Assembly (NCBI GenBank): GCA_943735955.1
Contig: OX030964.1
Span: 5,498,556 to 5,562,555 of the forward strand
Direction: 5' to 3'
Length of the DNA: 64,000 bases
DNA from: Piscicola geometra
Taxonomy: Eukaryota; Annelida; Clitellata; Hirudinida; Piscicolidae
The translations under genes and the position numbers were made by a program. Numbering within the stretch: the stretch's first letter is position 1; each line of letters begins with the position of its first letter. The notes beneath the pieces were generated by a model. It saw only the letters and a program-made list of their open reading frames with translations, had not been told where the DNA came from and did not search any database. This document shows positions 17,554 through 37,442 of the stretch, piece after piece.

Positions 17554-20500
17554 AGAGAGGGTGGTGAATTGTATTCAACAATATTTTATCCTTTAAAATC
17601 ATATTCATACCCATATTACCACTCATCCTTTCTCTTTCTTTTACCACCATCATGTTTTTCTTTTCTCTTCCCACCCATCCACTCCCCTCTTTCAAGCCAC
17701 CCTCCCCCCCTCGACCACTCTCTCTTTCAAGCCCCCCTCCCCCCCTCTTTCAAACCCCACTCTCCCCCTCGACCACCCCCTCTTTCAAACCCCTCTCTCC
17801 CCCTCGACCACCCCCTCTTTCAAGCCCCCCTCCCCCCCTTTTTCAAAACCCCCTCTCCCCCTCGACCACCCCCTCTTTCAAACCCCTCTCTCCCCCTCGA
17901 CCACCCCCTCTTTCAAACCCCCTTCGACCACCCCCCTCTTTCAAACCCTCCCCCCCTTCGACCACCCCCTCTTTCAATCCCCCCCTCGACCACCCCCTCT
18001 CCCCCTCGACCACCCCCTCTTTCAAGCCCCCCTCCCTTCCTCGACCACCCCCTTTTTCAAGCCCCCCTCTTTCAAACCCCTCTCTCCCCCTCGACCACCA
18101 CCTCTTTCAAACCCCTCTCTCCCCCTCGACCACCCCCTCTTTCAAACTCCCCTCGACCACCCCCCTCTTTCAAACCCTCCCCCCCTTCGACCACCCCCTC
18201 TTTCAAACCCCCCCTCGACCACCCCCTCTTTCAAACCCCCCTCTTCCCCTCGATCACCCCCTCTTTCAAACCCCCCTCTCCCCCTCGACCACCCCCCTCT
18301 CCCCCTCGACCACCCCCCTCTTTCAAACCCCCCTCGACCACCCCCTCTTTCAAACCCCCCTCTCCCCCTCGACCACCCCCTCTTTCAAGCCCCCCTCCCC
18401 CCTCGACCACCCCCCTCTTTCAAGCCCCCTCCCCCCTCGACCACCCCCTCTTTCAAGCCCCCTCGACCACCCCCCTCTTTCAAGCCCCCTCCCCCCTCGA
18501 CCACCCCCTCTTTCAAACCCCTCCCCCCCCCCCCTCGACCACCCCTCCCCCAGTTGGCAGCCCATAGAGGAGTACATAGTTGGTCAGTTTGAGCAGTACT
18601 ACAGGGACGAGAGTGGTCTGAATAGAAGGAACATACGTGATAATAGGGTGCATTGCTGCCTCTACTTTATATCACCGTCCAATAGAGGGTTTGTGGGGGG
18701 AGAGGGGGGGGGGGTGGAGGGTAGAGGGTATGTGGGTGGAGGGGTGGGGGGTTAGAAATGTGGGTACATGGTTTGGTGGGGGGGGGGTGGGTGGATGAAT
18801 TAAAAGATGTTTGAGTAGATGAAGGATGAATGCTTGAATAGATAATTGGATAAATGAATTTGTGAGGTAATAGATAATTGGATAGTTAGACGTATGGTGA
18901 ATGGGATGGTTCAGGGTGTATCTTTAACGTTTGCAGCTACATTTGTAGACATCTCATTGTCCATCAAATTTAAATATTAAATAAAAATCATCATCATCAT
19001 CATTTGAATATTAAATAAAAATCATCATCATCATCATCACTTACACATGTACGCTTGTTCGGGTATTTACCGGAGGCTAGAGACGGTGTGTGCCTTTTGT
19101 AAAACTTATTTGAAATTCGCCACTTATAGACTCCAGCAGATCGACATACAAATGATGCTCAGAATGCACAATAAGGTATCATCATCATCATCATAATCGT
19201 CACCACATCACCATTTTCATCATCACTTTTCCATTACTATCATCATCATCGCCATCTACACCATCATCACCACCATCATCATCATCATCACTACCACCAC
19301 CACCACCACCATCATCATCATCATTATCACCACCATCATCATCATCACCAGGTGAACATAGTGCCAGTGGTAGCGAAGGCTGACTCACTCAAACCATCAG
19401 AACTGGCAGCTCTCAAAACCAGGGTGAGTTTGTGTGGCAGCAATTTCAAATGATTATTTACTTATTCAATTAAGTAATTATTGACTTATTAAATTAATTA
19501 ATTATTTATTTATTGAAGATTATAATCTTCTTATCTCTCTTTCTTTATTGGCCCATTATATTTTTGTTTATTTTTATTGTATAATATTATAATGTTAATA
19601 ATATTATTATAATAATTATTATAATATTCCAATCACCCTCCACTAATCACATTCACCCACCCATCCAATCTTCCATCCATCCAGTCACATCCACCCATCT
19701 AAACCACGCCTACATCATCCACTCCACCAATCACATCCATCCATCCATGCAACGCAGATTCTGGAAGACATTGACAAGTACCGCCTTAAAGTGTACGAAT
19801 TGCCTCAGTCTGATAGTGATGAGGAGGAGGAAGTGAAGAGGAGGGATGAAGAGATCAGGGTGATGATGATGATGGTGGTGGTGATGATGATGGTGGTGGT
19901 GGTGATGCTAGTGGTGATGATGATGCTGGTGGTGATGATGATGCTGGTGGTGATAATTATGATAATAATTTTGTTGATGATGATGAAAATAATCATAAAA
20001 TTTAAACCTAAACTAACTATCCCACCCACCCATTCCACCCATCACCTACCATTATCCTCCCATCCCCTACCATCCTCCCACAACATACCATCATCCCCCA
20101 CCACATACCATCATTCCCCACCATATACCATCATCCACCCACCATCCACCACCAAACCCCTCCAAACTATCCACCCTCCCTCCCATCCACCCTCCCTCCC
20201 ATCCACCCTCCCTCCTTTCCATAGAAACTGCTGCCATTCGCCGTAGCATCTAGCAATTCCTACGTGGAGGTGGGGTGAGGGGAAGGTGGGGTGGGGTGGG
20301 AGGAGGTGGATGAGAGGAAGGTGGGGTGGGGAGGAGGGGGGAAGGGAGGGGAAGTGGTTTGCTTTGGTAGGTTTGAGGCTGAACGAATTATTGTTATTTT
20401 ATCATTATTATATTTATATATATTTTTTATTTATCATTGTTCTTATTTTTACTCTTTACTATTATTAATATTATTATTAAAATTGTTATTATTATTATTA

Positions 20501-22454
20501 TAGCTGCTATAGTTATCATCATTTCCATCAGCACTATCATCATGACCTCCAAGGTGGGGGGACGGAGGGTGAAGGGGAGGGTGTACCCATGGGGCGTGGT
20601 CGAGGTGGAAAACCCCGCCCACTCGGACTTCGCGAGGCTGAGGCAGTTCCTCGTCAGGTTGTTGAGGGGGTGTGCATGCATGGGTGCATGGATGGATGGA
20701 TGCATGCATGGATGGATGAATGCATGGATGGGTGCATGGGTGGATGGAGTGATGGATGGGTGCGTGGATGGATGGAGTGATGGAGGGGTGTGCATGCATG
20801 GATGGATGTATGGGTGCGTGCATGGAGGGGTGTATGCATGGGTAGATGGGCTCATGGGTTCATGGATGGATGGGTAGATGGGCTCATGGGTTCATGGATG
20901 GATGGGTGCGTGGATGGAGTGATGGATGGTCAGATGGATGGATAGGTGCATGGATGGATGGATGAATGCATGGGTAGATGGATGGTTGAGTGGCTGGATG
21001 GATGGATGAATGGATGCATGTATAAGATTAGAAAAGGAGTGCAAAGAAGGAAGGGTGTTTAGCTTTTTGGAAAGTTCATTTTATGTGGCTTTGTGGCTAG
21101 GAATGTGTTCCAGTTGCTAAGATGGTCGTGGATGCATTCGCTTCCGAATCGAGTCCGTTCTGTCCCATTTCAAACCATTTAGCCTTTTAAAAACAACCAT
21201 ATTTTCTTCTTCTCTAAGCCTACCGCCATCCACCCATCAATTATCCCTCCATCCACATATCTACACCATTCACCACCTCCCACTCATTTCTCACCACTCA
21301 ATCTACCCACCCATTCATCACTCCATCCACCCATCATGCAACCCTCCATGCAATCCTTCATGCACCCATCTTCCTCCCACTCCATCCACTCCATCTCTCA
21401 ACCCCTCTCCTTATTTCTCCTCCCCCTTCCACAGCACCCACCCCTCCACCCAATCCATCCATTCCATCCCTCCTTTCCCTCTTCCACCCACATCTCCACC
21501 CCCCCTCCCTCCCTCCACAGCACCCACATGCAAGACCTCAAAGATGTGACCAGAGAATTGCATTATGAGAACTACAGGGCTGGTCGTATAAAACAGGATT
21601 TAGCTGGAGATGGGTAGGTGGGATGGCTGGATGGGAGGGTGGGATGTAAGAGTGGATAGAGGAGAGGGTGGGATGGATGGATGGAGGGGATGGGTTTGAG
21701 GGTAGTGTGGGTTTGATAGATAGGTAGATAAATGAGTGGAATAGATGTGGATAGATGAGTGGGATAAATGGGTAGATGGGTGAGTGGGATAGATGGATGG
21801 GTAGTTGAAGTTTATGGATGGGTGAGTGGGATAGATGGATGAGTAGTTGAAGTTTATGGATGGGTGAGTGGGATAGATGGATGAGTAGTTGAAGTTTATG
21901 GATGGGTGAGTGGGATAGATGGATGAGTAGTTGAAGTCTATGGATAGGTGAGTGGGATAGATGGATGAGTAGGTGGATGGGATGTTTGGGTAGGTAGAGT
22001 AGATAGATAAGTAGTTGGAGATAGGATAGAGGGAGGGGTTATGATGGTTTACGGCCCATAAATCATGGCGAAAGAGATTGAGTTGTTCGGGATTTTGGTG
22101 ATGGTGAATGGTGGATGGAATGGGTGGATAGGAGGGTAAAATGTGTTTGGATTTTTGTTTTGGATGAATGGTGGATCCAACGAGGATACATGGGATAGAA
22201 TTCTTCATACCAAAACATCCTAGGATATCCCATCTGGAGGGAGGAGAGTTACTGAGGCAGAAAGAAGAAGAGGTTTTTATCATCCATCTATTTAATATTT
22301 TCATCCATCCATCCATCCATCCAACCATCAATCTGTCTATTTTTTATTTATCCATTTATCGATCTATTCATCCATCCATCTCTTACAGATACGTAGGATG
22401 CAGGAAGTTCTTTTAAGGATGCAGAACCAACTAAACTCTAACACTGCTGTCTAA
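16089..22454 (+). CDS. Septin GTPase, SEPT2 group (septin 1/2/4/5-like)
   Basis: Thirteen-exon model: 16089-16379, 16539-16641, 16862-16945, 17209-17314, 18554-18688, 19130-19175, 19352-19423, 19758-19859, 20225-20269, 20554-20657, 21521-21613, 22224-22272, 22389-22454. It gives 431 residues with all phases consistent. Septins are GTP-binding proteins that polymerise into cortical filaments for cytokinesis and membrane organisation. Visible motifs: polybasic HRKAIKKGF before the GTPase domain; G1 GQSGLGKST (132-140); G3 DTPGF (182-186); G4 AKAD (263-266); the septin unique element around [12 protein letters not shown] (331-342); [10 protein letters not shown]; a short helical tail. [16 protein letters not shown] is diagnostic of the SEPT2 group. 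The N-terminal 97 residues are variable and Pro-rich. Exon 9/10 boundaries are ambiguous because GTGGGG occurs at both sites. Length is normal for the family. Confidence 0.92.
17685..18550 (+). repeat. Pyrimidine-rich minisatellite in septin intron 4
   Basis: About 860 bases of C/T-rich units combining CCCCTCGACCACCCCCTC and TTTCAAACCCCC in varying order. The array runs straight into the exon 5 acceptor (CCACCCCTCCCCCAG), so it also serves as an extreme polypyrimidine tract. The strand asymmetry is almost complete. Confidence 0.9.
20665..21010 (+). repeat. GGATG/GCATG tetranucleotide-rich array, septin intron 10
   Basis: Mixed GGAT and GCAT units start within about 15 bases of the exon 10 donor at 20658. 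Similar GGATG-type arrays occupy intron 11 (21614-22010), which has a higher-order unit of about 57 bases containing GTAGTTGAAGTTTATGGATG. Confidence 0.85.
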
Positions 22455-24666
22455 CATCATCATCATCATATTCATCATCATTATCATCATCATTATCATC
22501 ATCATCATCATCATTATTATCATCATTATTATTATCATCATCATATTCATCATCATCATCACTATATTTCTTTCGCTACTGACACCTTCAGGGGAGCAGC
22601 ACTAACAACATCACTATCAAGCCGACCAACTGAAAAGCATTTATTCTCCCATATTGCTCTTTCCTATTTTTCTCGTTATATTTCTAATTCTTTTTTAAAT
22701 TGTATAACAATATTATTTTTATTTTATCATATAATAATATTATTAAAATATTATTATAGGTATTTTATTATTAATATTATCACCTTCATATCACATTTCC
22801 TCACATCTTCCCACCTCTCCTCCAATTGGCTGTCGATTCTCTTCTGCTTATTATTCAACCATTGTTTCGCAAGCGCTACACTTTTTTTATTTTATTTGTA
22901 TTTTCCTATGATTGAATTTAACTCGTGTTAACCATTATAAAAGTTGAATATTATATAGAAAAGATAATATGATAAACTATTATAATATATAATATTTACT
23001 TTTTTTCCTATAAGTGAGTTTAAATCATATTAATTCGAATAATATTTTAATATAATTTATTATAATTAAATATAATTAAAATTAATTTCATTCAATGTTA
23101 TATTTTCTATTCTTAATGTTTAACTAATTTTAAAAAATTCAAAGCGCTTTATTTTTGGGATAAAACTCGGTTCCAAGTTGCTTTGCTGTATGATTATTCC
23201 TTCTTCTTTACACTTTCGATTGTTTCAAAGCATAATAGTTGCGTGCAATCTATGGCTAGTAACTCGTAATACGAATTCATAGATGTGGATTATGAGATAA
23301 ATTGGTCTTTTTTTATAATTCACGGTTAATTAAGTTTTTTTTAGAATTTATTTTTATTTTTACAGATTTAATTAATTGCGTTCATTATTAACGAAGTTTC
23401 TGCCTGAGTTAATTGAGTTAATTACTAACCAATCATGAATTAGTGTTAAACTAATTGCCAACTATCTCTTTCGGCTTCTTCCAATTCATTAATCCGTTCA
23501 CAAACAATCCAGGTCTTCTTTCCCTGTTTCCTGTTCTAACAACACCAAAGATCCAAATGTTTCTATGGCAACCTCACTAACCATTTCCAATTTATGCCAA
23601 TTGATAATGAGTTTATTTTTCTGATGTTTTGAGCTATATCAATTGAGTGTTTAGTAGAACCATTATCGCATTATAACGTGCTAGATGTTATACAATAGAG
23701 AGATTTTTGTTATTTTTTCAAGTATTAAACAATAGTCAAATATGTGTGTGTGTGTGTGTGTGTGTTTGTGTGTGTGTATGTGTGTGTGTGTGATTGTATG
23801 TGTGTGTGTGTGTGTGTTTGACATTGTGTGATTATATATGTTTAATTATATGTGTATGTGTGCATCTGAAAGTGTTTGTATCTTTTTCATTTTGGTTTTG
23901 CTGATTTCGACCAGCGAACTTGTGTGCTCCTATTTCATGAGACTTTGAGCAATGTTGGTGGTGTGGTGTGCACAATACTTATACGAAAGCCTATTTTTAT
24001 TTTTATTCGCATATTATCATTATCATCATCATCTTTATTACCACCATCATCATAACCATCATCACCCCACCATCATTATCATCATTAATATCATCATCAT
24101 CATATCGTGTAATATTCAAGCATTCATCTTGCGCTAACCTGCTTACTGATTTTGGATGTTCTAATAAATCATCAACGTCTGCCAATGGATATCCAGAATT
24201 GACAGCTATGTCTAGAATCTAGAATTCCATGCTTTGTCTCTCCAAGCAGCCAGAAAATTCAATTTATTTATTTATTTGGAAAAATACTTTTTTCTCATAA
24301 AAAAACAAAAGTCAAAATGATAATTTTTCATTATTTTCCCCACACTTTTTGGTCCAACAAGGCAGAAAATATTGTATGCCGGACCGAATAGCAGAAAGTC
24401 TCTTAAGCAAGGTACATTCTATTTCTCTTAAATATTAAAACAGTATTATTATTTATTTTAAAATTTTCTACTTTTTTTAATTTTCAGTTCTATGCTCATT
24501 TTCACCTGTAGTAGAGTAATTTAAAAACGCATTCATCAACAAAGCAAATGTTGGAGGAATACAACAAGCCCTCTAGGACCCACTGAAAAATCATAAATAA
24601 TTTATTGTATTTTTTAACATTATTTTTAATTATTCAGCTGCAAAATAATTTCTTGTTTTCTACACA
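22455..24666. other. Intergenic region between septin and M6
   Basis: The septin 3' flank holds an ATC microsatellite (22456-22565). A TG-rich tract lies at 23742-23818. The rest is AT-rich. A possible spliced 5' UTR exon of the M6 gene lies near 24363-24410, ending AGCAAG before GTACATTC; I could not confirm it. A short minus-strand open stretch at 24110-24225 looks protein-like but is unassigned. Confidence 0.5.
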
Positions 24667-27600
24667 ATGGGTAAGTGAAATTCTTTCTACTTGTTTTATT
24701 TTGTTACATTTAATATTTAATAAAGTAAAAATAATAACGTTAGATAAAGATGACTGTAATTTAAATAATATAAATTTTCCAATAAATAAAATTTTATTAA
24801 TTATTAACACCATTATTATGATAAAATAACAAACAGAATAATAATAATTGTTATTATTGATATTATTATTATGTTTATGAAGGTTGCGAAGACTGCCTAG
24901 GCAGAACCCCTTATGCCTCTCTCATCGCCACTGTCACCATGTGTCTGGGTGGGATCATCATCATCACTGTCTCATCATCATCAGCACTTCATCATCCCCA
25001 TCATCATCATTCCCACCAGCATCATCATCATTATCAGCACCACAACCATGATTGACATCGTCTTCATCATGATCACCGTCATCACAATCATCATTATCAT
25101 CATCATTTCATAATCATTATCATCATAATCAATCCAATCGTCATCATTATAATCACCGTCATCACAATCATACTAATCATCACTACTATTTCTCTCATCA
25201 TCACCCTCATCCCCACCCTCATCCCCACCCTCATCCCCACCCTCATCATCATCATCATGACCAAAAGGAGTGGGTTTGTTTTGCGGCACGGGTTACAGAG
25301 CTGTTGACTTGACGATGAATGGCATCTTCAGAAGACTCTATGGAGTAGAAGTGCCGTGGTGGGTGGGTGGATGCATGGATGCATGATTAGATAGGTGGAT
25401 GCATGCATGATTAGATAGGTGGATGCATGCATGCATGATTAGATGGGTGGATGCATGCATGCATGATTAGATAGGTGGATGCATGCATGCATGATTAGAT
25501 GGGTGGATGCATGCATGCATGATTAGATAGGTGGATGCATGCATGCATGATTGAATGGGTGGATGCATGCATGCATGATTAGATAGGTGGATGCATGCAT
25601 GCATGATTAGATAGGTGGATGCATGCATGCATGATTAGATGGGTGGATGCATGCATGCATGATTAGATAGGTGGATGCATGCATGCATGATTAGATAGGT
25701 GGATGCATGCATGCATGATTAGATAGGTGGATGCATGCATGCATGATTGAATGGGTGGATGCATGCATGCATGATTAGATAGGTGGATGCATGCATGCAT
25801 GATTGAATGGGTGGATGCATGGATGGGTGATTAGATGGGTGGATGCATGGATGGGTGGATGAATGGGTGGATGCATGGATGGGTGATTAGATGGGTGGAT
25901 GCATGCATGGGTGGATGAATGGGTGGATGCATGGATGCATGGATGGATGTAAAAGTGAATGAGTGGATTGATGGATTAATGGATGAGTGAAAAAGTAAGT
26001 TGATGAATTTGTGGATGGATGCCTATGCGTGGGTGATAAAAAGAAAAGATGTGTGGATGAATAAACGAATAATTATATAATTAACTAATTAATTATTTTT
26101 GCCAATTCCCAATTAAAAACACGACAGGCTCCAAAACATCCAAGTGATATTCATGATCTTTGGTTTGACAATGGCGCTCTTCTCGATCATCCTCCTCTTC
26201 TTTGGTTTCCTAGCAACCGGCGTAACCAGGGAGAATATATTCTCGAATATCAAAGCTGCCATAGGGGGCAGGGTGTTTGCCGGAGTTGTGAGTAATAGTT
26301 GCTGAATCTTTTTTATATATTTTAATTTAATTTAATTGTTTTTTTATAAAAACTTAGAAATATATTTTTAATGCGTTTATTATTTGAATTAAAAATTTCT
26401 CATAATCATTTTCCAACTCACGCCACTTTCCACTATTCCTTTCAATGATTGGCTATCATCCATTTTACTTTTCATCACTATCATAACACAATCTTCAACC
26501 CCCATCATCATCACCATCTCCATGACAACAACAGCTGATGGTGGTGACCTACATTATTAACGCTCTCTGGTTGGCTGTAACGTTTTTGTGCGCAGTGCCC
26601 ATAGTGGTGTACGTGATGGTAAAGAGTGTGTGCGTGAATGAGATAGAACAGAGGGACTATTGGTTCTTGGATAATTACTGTCTAAACCTCACTCGGTTTG
26701 GTGAGTGGTGGGTGGTTGTGGGAGGTGGGTGTGGATGAATCGGGTGAAGTGGAAGAAATGGGTGGTTGTGGTGGGTGGTGGTGGGTGGAGGAATGGTATA
26801 GTGGGTAGGGGGTGGAAAGGGTAGGATAGATTTGTTGGGTGGGTGATGGTGTGGATGTGGTGGGTGGGTGAGGGTGTAGATGTGGTGGGTGGGGCTGGGG
26901 TAAAGGTGTTGGTGTGGTAGGAGGATAATTGAGATTTGATGAATGGTGGATTGGGTGGTTTGATTGCCTTTTTAATATCCGTAGATATTTTGGTCAATAT
27001 TGGTAATGGTAGGTAGAGAAACCAGAGTTAAAAAATAAAGTGATCAGTACTGGTTCTTTTAGTGCGAAAAAATATTATTTAAACAAATTTAATTAATTAA
27101 AGTGAATTTAAACTAGTTAAATCGTCAACAAAGGCATCTACAACGAAGTAAGGGGCTACATGGTGGATGGTTTGTGTGACGAAATAGACCTCAGTCAATT
27201 CTGCGAATATGTGAGTTGAGTTCCTATTTGATCCTATGAGGTTTCAAATATTTAAAAAAAAATTAATTAATAATAATAAATAAATATTATTTTATATGAT
27301 AATGAATTACTCTGAATTATTTTCATTTATATTAATGAAAGCCTCATTTTATTCATTTATATGATAATAAATATTATTAATAATATTATTATTAATTTTT
27401 TTCTCATCGGCAGACGTATGACGCGGGTCCGATGTACTGCTTTGCTTACATCGGCTCTTTCTTCATCGTCATTGGATTGGTGGGCACGAACAAATGATTT
27501 TAAATAATTATTTTTATATAATTACTAAATATTAACACTTGAAGTTTCATAACGGTTATACTTATTTCATCACCATTGTCGAAACCCACACCCAAATTCC

Positions 27601-27723
27601 ATCAAACCCTCTTGTCAGACTGTGTACCTAGTCTCTCTCTCTTCCAACTACCACCGCATCAAATCATCCCAAACCCTCAAAGAATACAGGAGTTATGTAG
27701 ATCTAGCAGACCCTTCTAGATGA
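24667..27723 (+). CDS. M6: Proteolipid protein M6 (PLP/DM20/M6 family)
   Basis: Eight-exon model: 24667-24670, 24883-24948, 25268-25358, 26128-26287, 26535-26700, 27134-27210, 27414-27479, 27619-27723, giving 244 residues in phase. The first coding exon holds only ATGG, and the spliced N-terminus reads MGCEDCLGRTPYASLIAT, matching the conserved start of vertebrate PLP and GPM6. Four membrane segments are visible: about residues 12-30 (ending VGLFCGTG), 61-84 (IQVIFMIFGLTMALFSIILL), 112-134 (MVVTYIINALWLAVTFLCAV) and 193-215 (MYCFAYIGSFFIVIG). The large second extracellular loop has Cys residues (DNYCLNL, DGLCDE, FCEY) placed as in the family for disulfides. N-terminal Cys3 and Cys6 are candidate palmitoylation sites. 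M6 proteins act at the plasma membrane in neurite and epithelial junction biology. Family assignment is firm. Confidence 0.92.
25365..25960 (+). repeat. 28-base minisatellite with ATGCATGCATGCAT core, M6 intron 3
   Basis: About 17 head-to-tail copies of a 28-base unit joining GATTAGATAGGTGG to ATGCATGCATGCAT, grading into GGATGGGTGATTAGAT variants at the 3' end. The core is a perfect palindrome. The array begins 6 bases after the exon 3 donor (TG|GTGGGTGGGTGGATGC). Confidence 0.95.
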
Positions 27724-28026
27724 TTTTCAAAGACAATTTAATCATTGGTTTTGTTTATACTTCAAATTCACTATTTCGGTTATCAATTTTAGTTTTTCTC
27801 ATATTTTGAAGATAATATAATGAATTTCGTTCAGTATTTCAGTTTTGACATTTGTAAACAGTTTCAAAGTTTTTATTGATTTAAAATAGTGATTTTATTT
27901 TAAAATTTAAACAGTTTACAAACTTTTAAAATTCAATAAGAAATGAAGCGCAGGGAGAGTTGAAAAATAAACTTCTAGAAAATTCTCAAATTTTCTCAAA
28001 TTAAGAATTAGAATCTAGAATTAAAA
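27724..28026. other. Short AT-rich spacer between M6 and the claudin-like gene
   Basis: About 300 bases with no coding signal. It must hold the M6 3' end and probably the next gene's promoter or 5' UTR. Confidence 0.5.
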
Positions 28027-29774
28027 ATGCTGAGACGAAATTCTTCTATTAAAAGTTCTTCTCCTAAAAAACGAGACAGATTCAACGCTTCAGAGGTGAT
28101 TAAATACTACCAGAAAAGTGGACTCATCAAGAAAAATCGTCCGCCATCGATTCCAAAAGCCGCAAACTGGGGCTGGAATCATTTGCCAATGGCAGCCAAA
28201 ATTATGATTTTGGGAGTTTTTAGTGGAGCGGTTAGTGTAACCACACCATACTGGGCCTACATTAAGTCCGAGTCTCTTGGTTATGCAACTTTTGGCTTAT
28301 GGCACTTTTGCAGTGGCGACCATTGCTCCTCCATTCACGACAATCTGGTGGAAGGAAAAAGCGTAGAATGTGACTAATTTATTGATTTAAAAATAAGTAT
28401 TTATTTATCTTTATTTCCATTATACCACCACTAACACTAATCATCATCATTATTATCTCCATGCCTACCACCGCCATCATTATCATCACCTAGTGTGGTA
28501 CCATCTGGTACAAGGGTGCATCTGCATTGGTGTGGCGTTGAGCATTGTGGGATTGGCGATGTTGACAAACTCGATCGAGGGCAGGCGTCTGCAAATGAGC
28601 ATCACGGTGCATTGGACTTGCTCCTGTGTCTTAGGCATTTCGGGTACTCTACCATGATTTTTTTTTGTACATAATTTTTTAATCACATATTGTCCAACAT
28701 AATTCATTTGTAGTTTTATTTTATACTGTTATTTAGTTTTTAAATTTCAGCTCTCAAATCTTTATTTTACATTTTTCAAACTTATTTTTCTATTTTATAC
28801 CTTTGTTTTTCAGAAGTTTAGAATGGCTTTCCACCATACACAGTGTTTTAAGTTGGCATTGAAGGCTTTGGGCTCACTCAGTTAGACCTCAGTTCACTTT
28901 TATCATTTTTATTTAATTCCCATTCCAACCTTTTCACCATATTCAATCCACTTAAAAATTAAAGTTTCATCATAGAATTTTAAGATAATTTCAACTTTTG
29001 AACACTTCATCTATATCCATCTTCCTTAACTCACCAACCTCACCCATTTCACCCCTCTTTCCCATCTCACACCCCTTCTTCTCATACACATTTTTTTCAC
29101 TTTTCCTCCCCATCTCACCCATCTCTAACTCACCACCACCCCTCTCTCACCCACCACCAATTCCCTCTTCCCCATCTAACCCACCCCTCCCCATCCACAA
29201 TCCCATATCTGTTATTTCACCCATCCCTCCGTCCATCCGACCAATCACAGCACTGGAACACTTCCTATCTCTCTACGTCTTCATCACCTACCTCCAAGAC
29301 ACCTCCTTCCTCTTCCAATCTCAATACACACAACACGTCGACCTGTACGGCTCTTGCTACATGGCGATCGTCTCGTTCGTCTGCTCCCTGGTGGCCGCCT
29401 TCGTCATTTTCATCGATGAGGGCATCTATAAAAAGGAAGGAATGACGGCAAAGAAGGAGTTTAGTGCTGGTGGTGATGGTAGTAGTAGTGGTGATGGTGG
29501 TGGTAGTAATAGTGGTTGTGGTGGTGGTGGTAGTAATAGTAGTTATGGCGGTGGTAGTAATAGTAGTTATTATGGTGGTGGAAAATATGGCGGCAGTTAT
29601 GGTAGAGGGACTGGCTGGAGTAATGGCGGCTTTGATGATTATGATGAGGAGTGGGAGCTTGACCACCATTTTAATGGTAGAGATCACTATGAAAACGGTG
29701 CCTACGCTGATGACGTGGTATCCACCAAACAACCGCGTTACCATGGGAACAGGGATGTGCCGTCGGAAATTTAG
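28027..29774 (+). CDS. Claudin/PMP22-like four-transmembrane protein with Gly/Ser-rich tail
   Basis: Three-exon model: 28027-28369, 28494-28643, 29251-29774, 338 residues. After a basic N-terminus (LRRNSSIKSSSPKKR) there are four hydrophobic segments: about 58-80 (AAKIMILGVFSGAVSVTTPY), 122-140 (VQGCICIGVALSIVGLAML), 155-184 and 205-227 (CYMAIVSFVCSLVAAFVIFI). The first loop carries the W-GLW-C-C type signature of the claudin superfamily (YWAYI, FGLWHFC, DHC), although the two Cys are only five residues apart instead of the usual eight to ten. The cytoplasmic tail is rich in Gly, Ser and Tyr from a GGT-type coding repeat and ends in acidic residues. Such proteins act in cell junctions or channel regulation. 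The exon 1 donor (GAAT|GTGACT) is the weakest point; exons 2 and 3 join cleanly. Confidence 0.7.
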
Positions 29775-30097
29775 GTGGGGATATATATAGCGCGAGATTA
29801 TTAAAATCACAGCGCCTATCGTTTCTGTGCTCATTGACATTACTGTTTGCTGATATTGACTACTTAATCGTTTACAAAGTTAAGAGGCACACTTCGGCTT
29901 TTATACACCTTTTAGTTTATTCGTTTTATACGTCTAAAATACGATTTAAAAGCATTTCTTGTTTTTCAATTCTTTTTCAAATGTTTTTGTTGCATATAAA
30001 GTAGTTTTTCAAAGTAATTAATAAATAATAATAATAATAATAATAATAATTAATAAATAAATAATCAATAAATAAGGGGGCAAAACGTTCGAAACGA
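29775..30097. other. Convergent intergenic spacer, claudin-like gene and sushi-domain gene
   Basis: 3' flanks of two converging genes. A short AAT run lies at about 30025-30050. No coding signal. Confidence 0.5.

Positions 30098-37442
<7,345 letters not shown>

Noticed and set aside
17452..18755. Two Pro-rich frames of about 370 codons
   Set aside because: They translate the pyrimidine-rich minisatellite in septin intron 4. The end of one overlaps the real septin exon 5.
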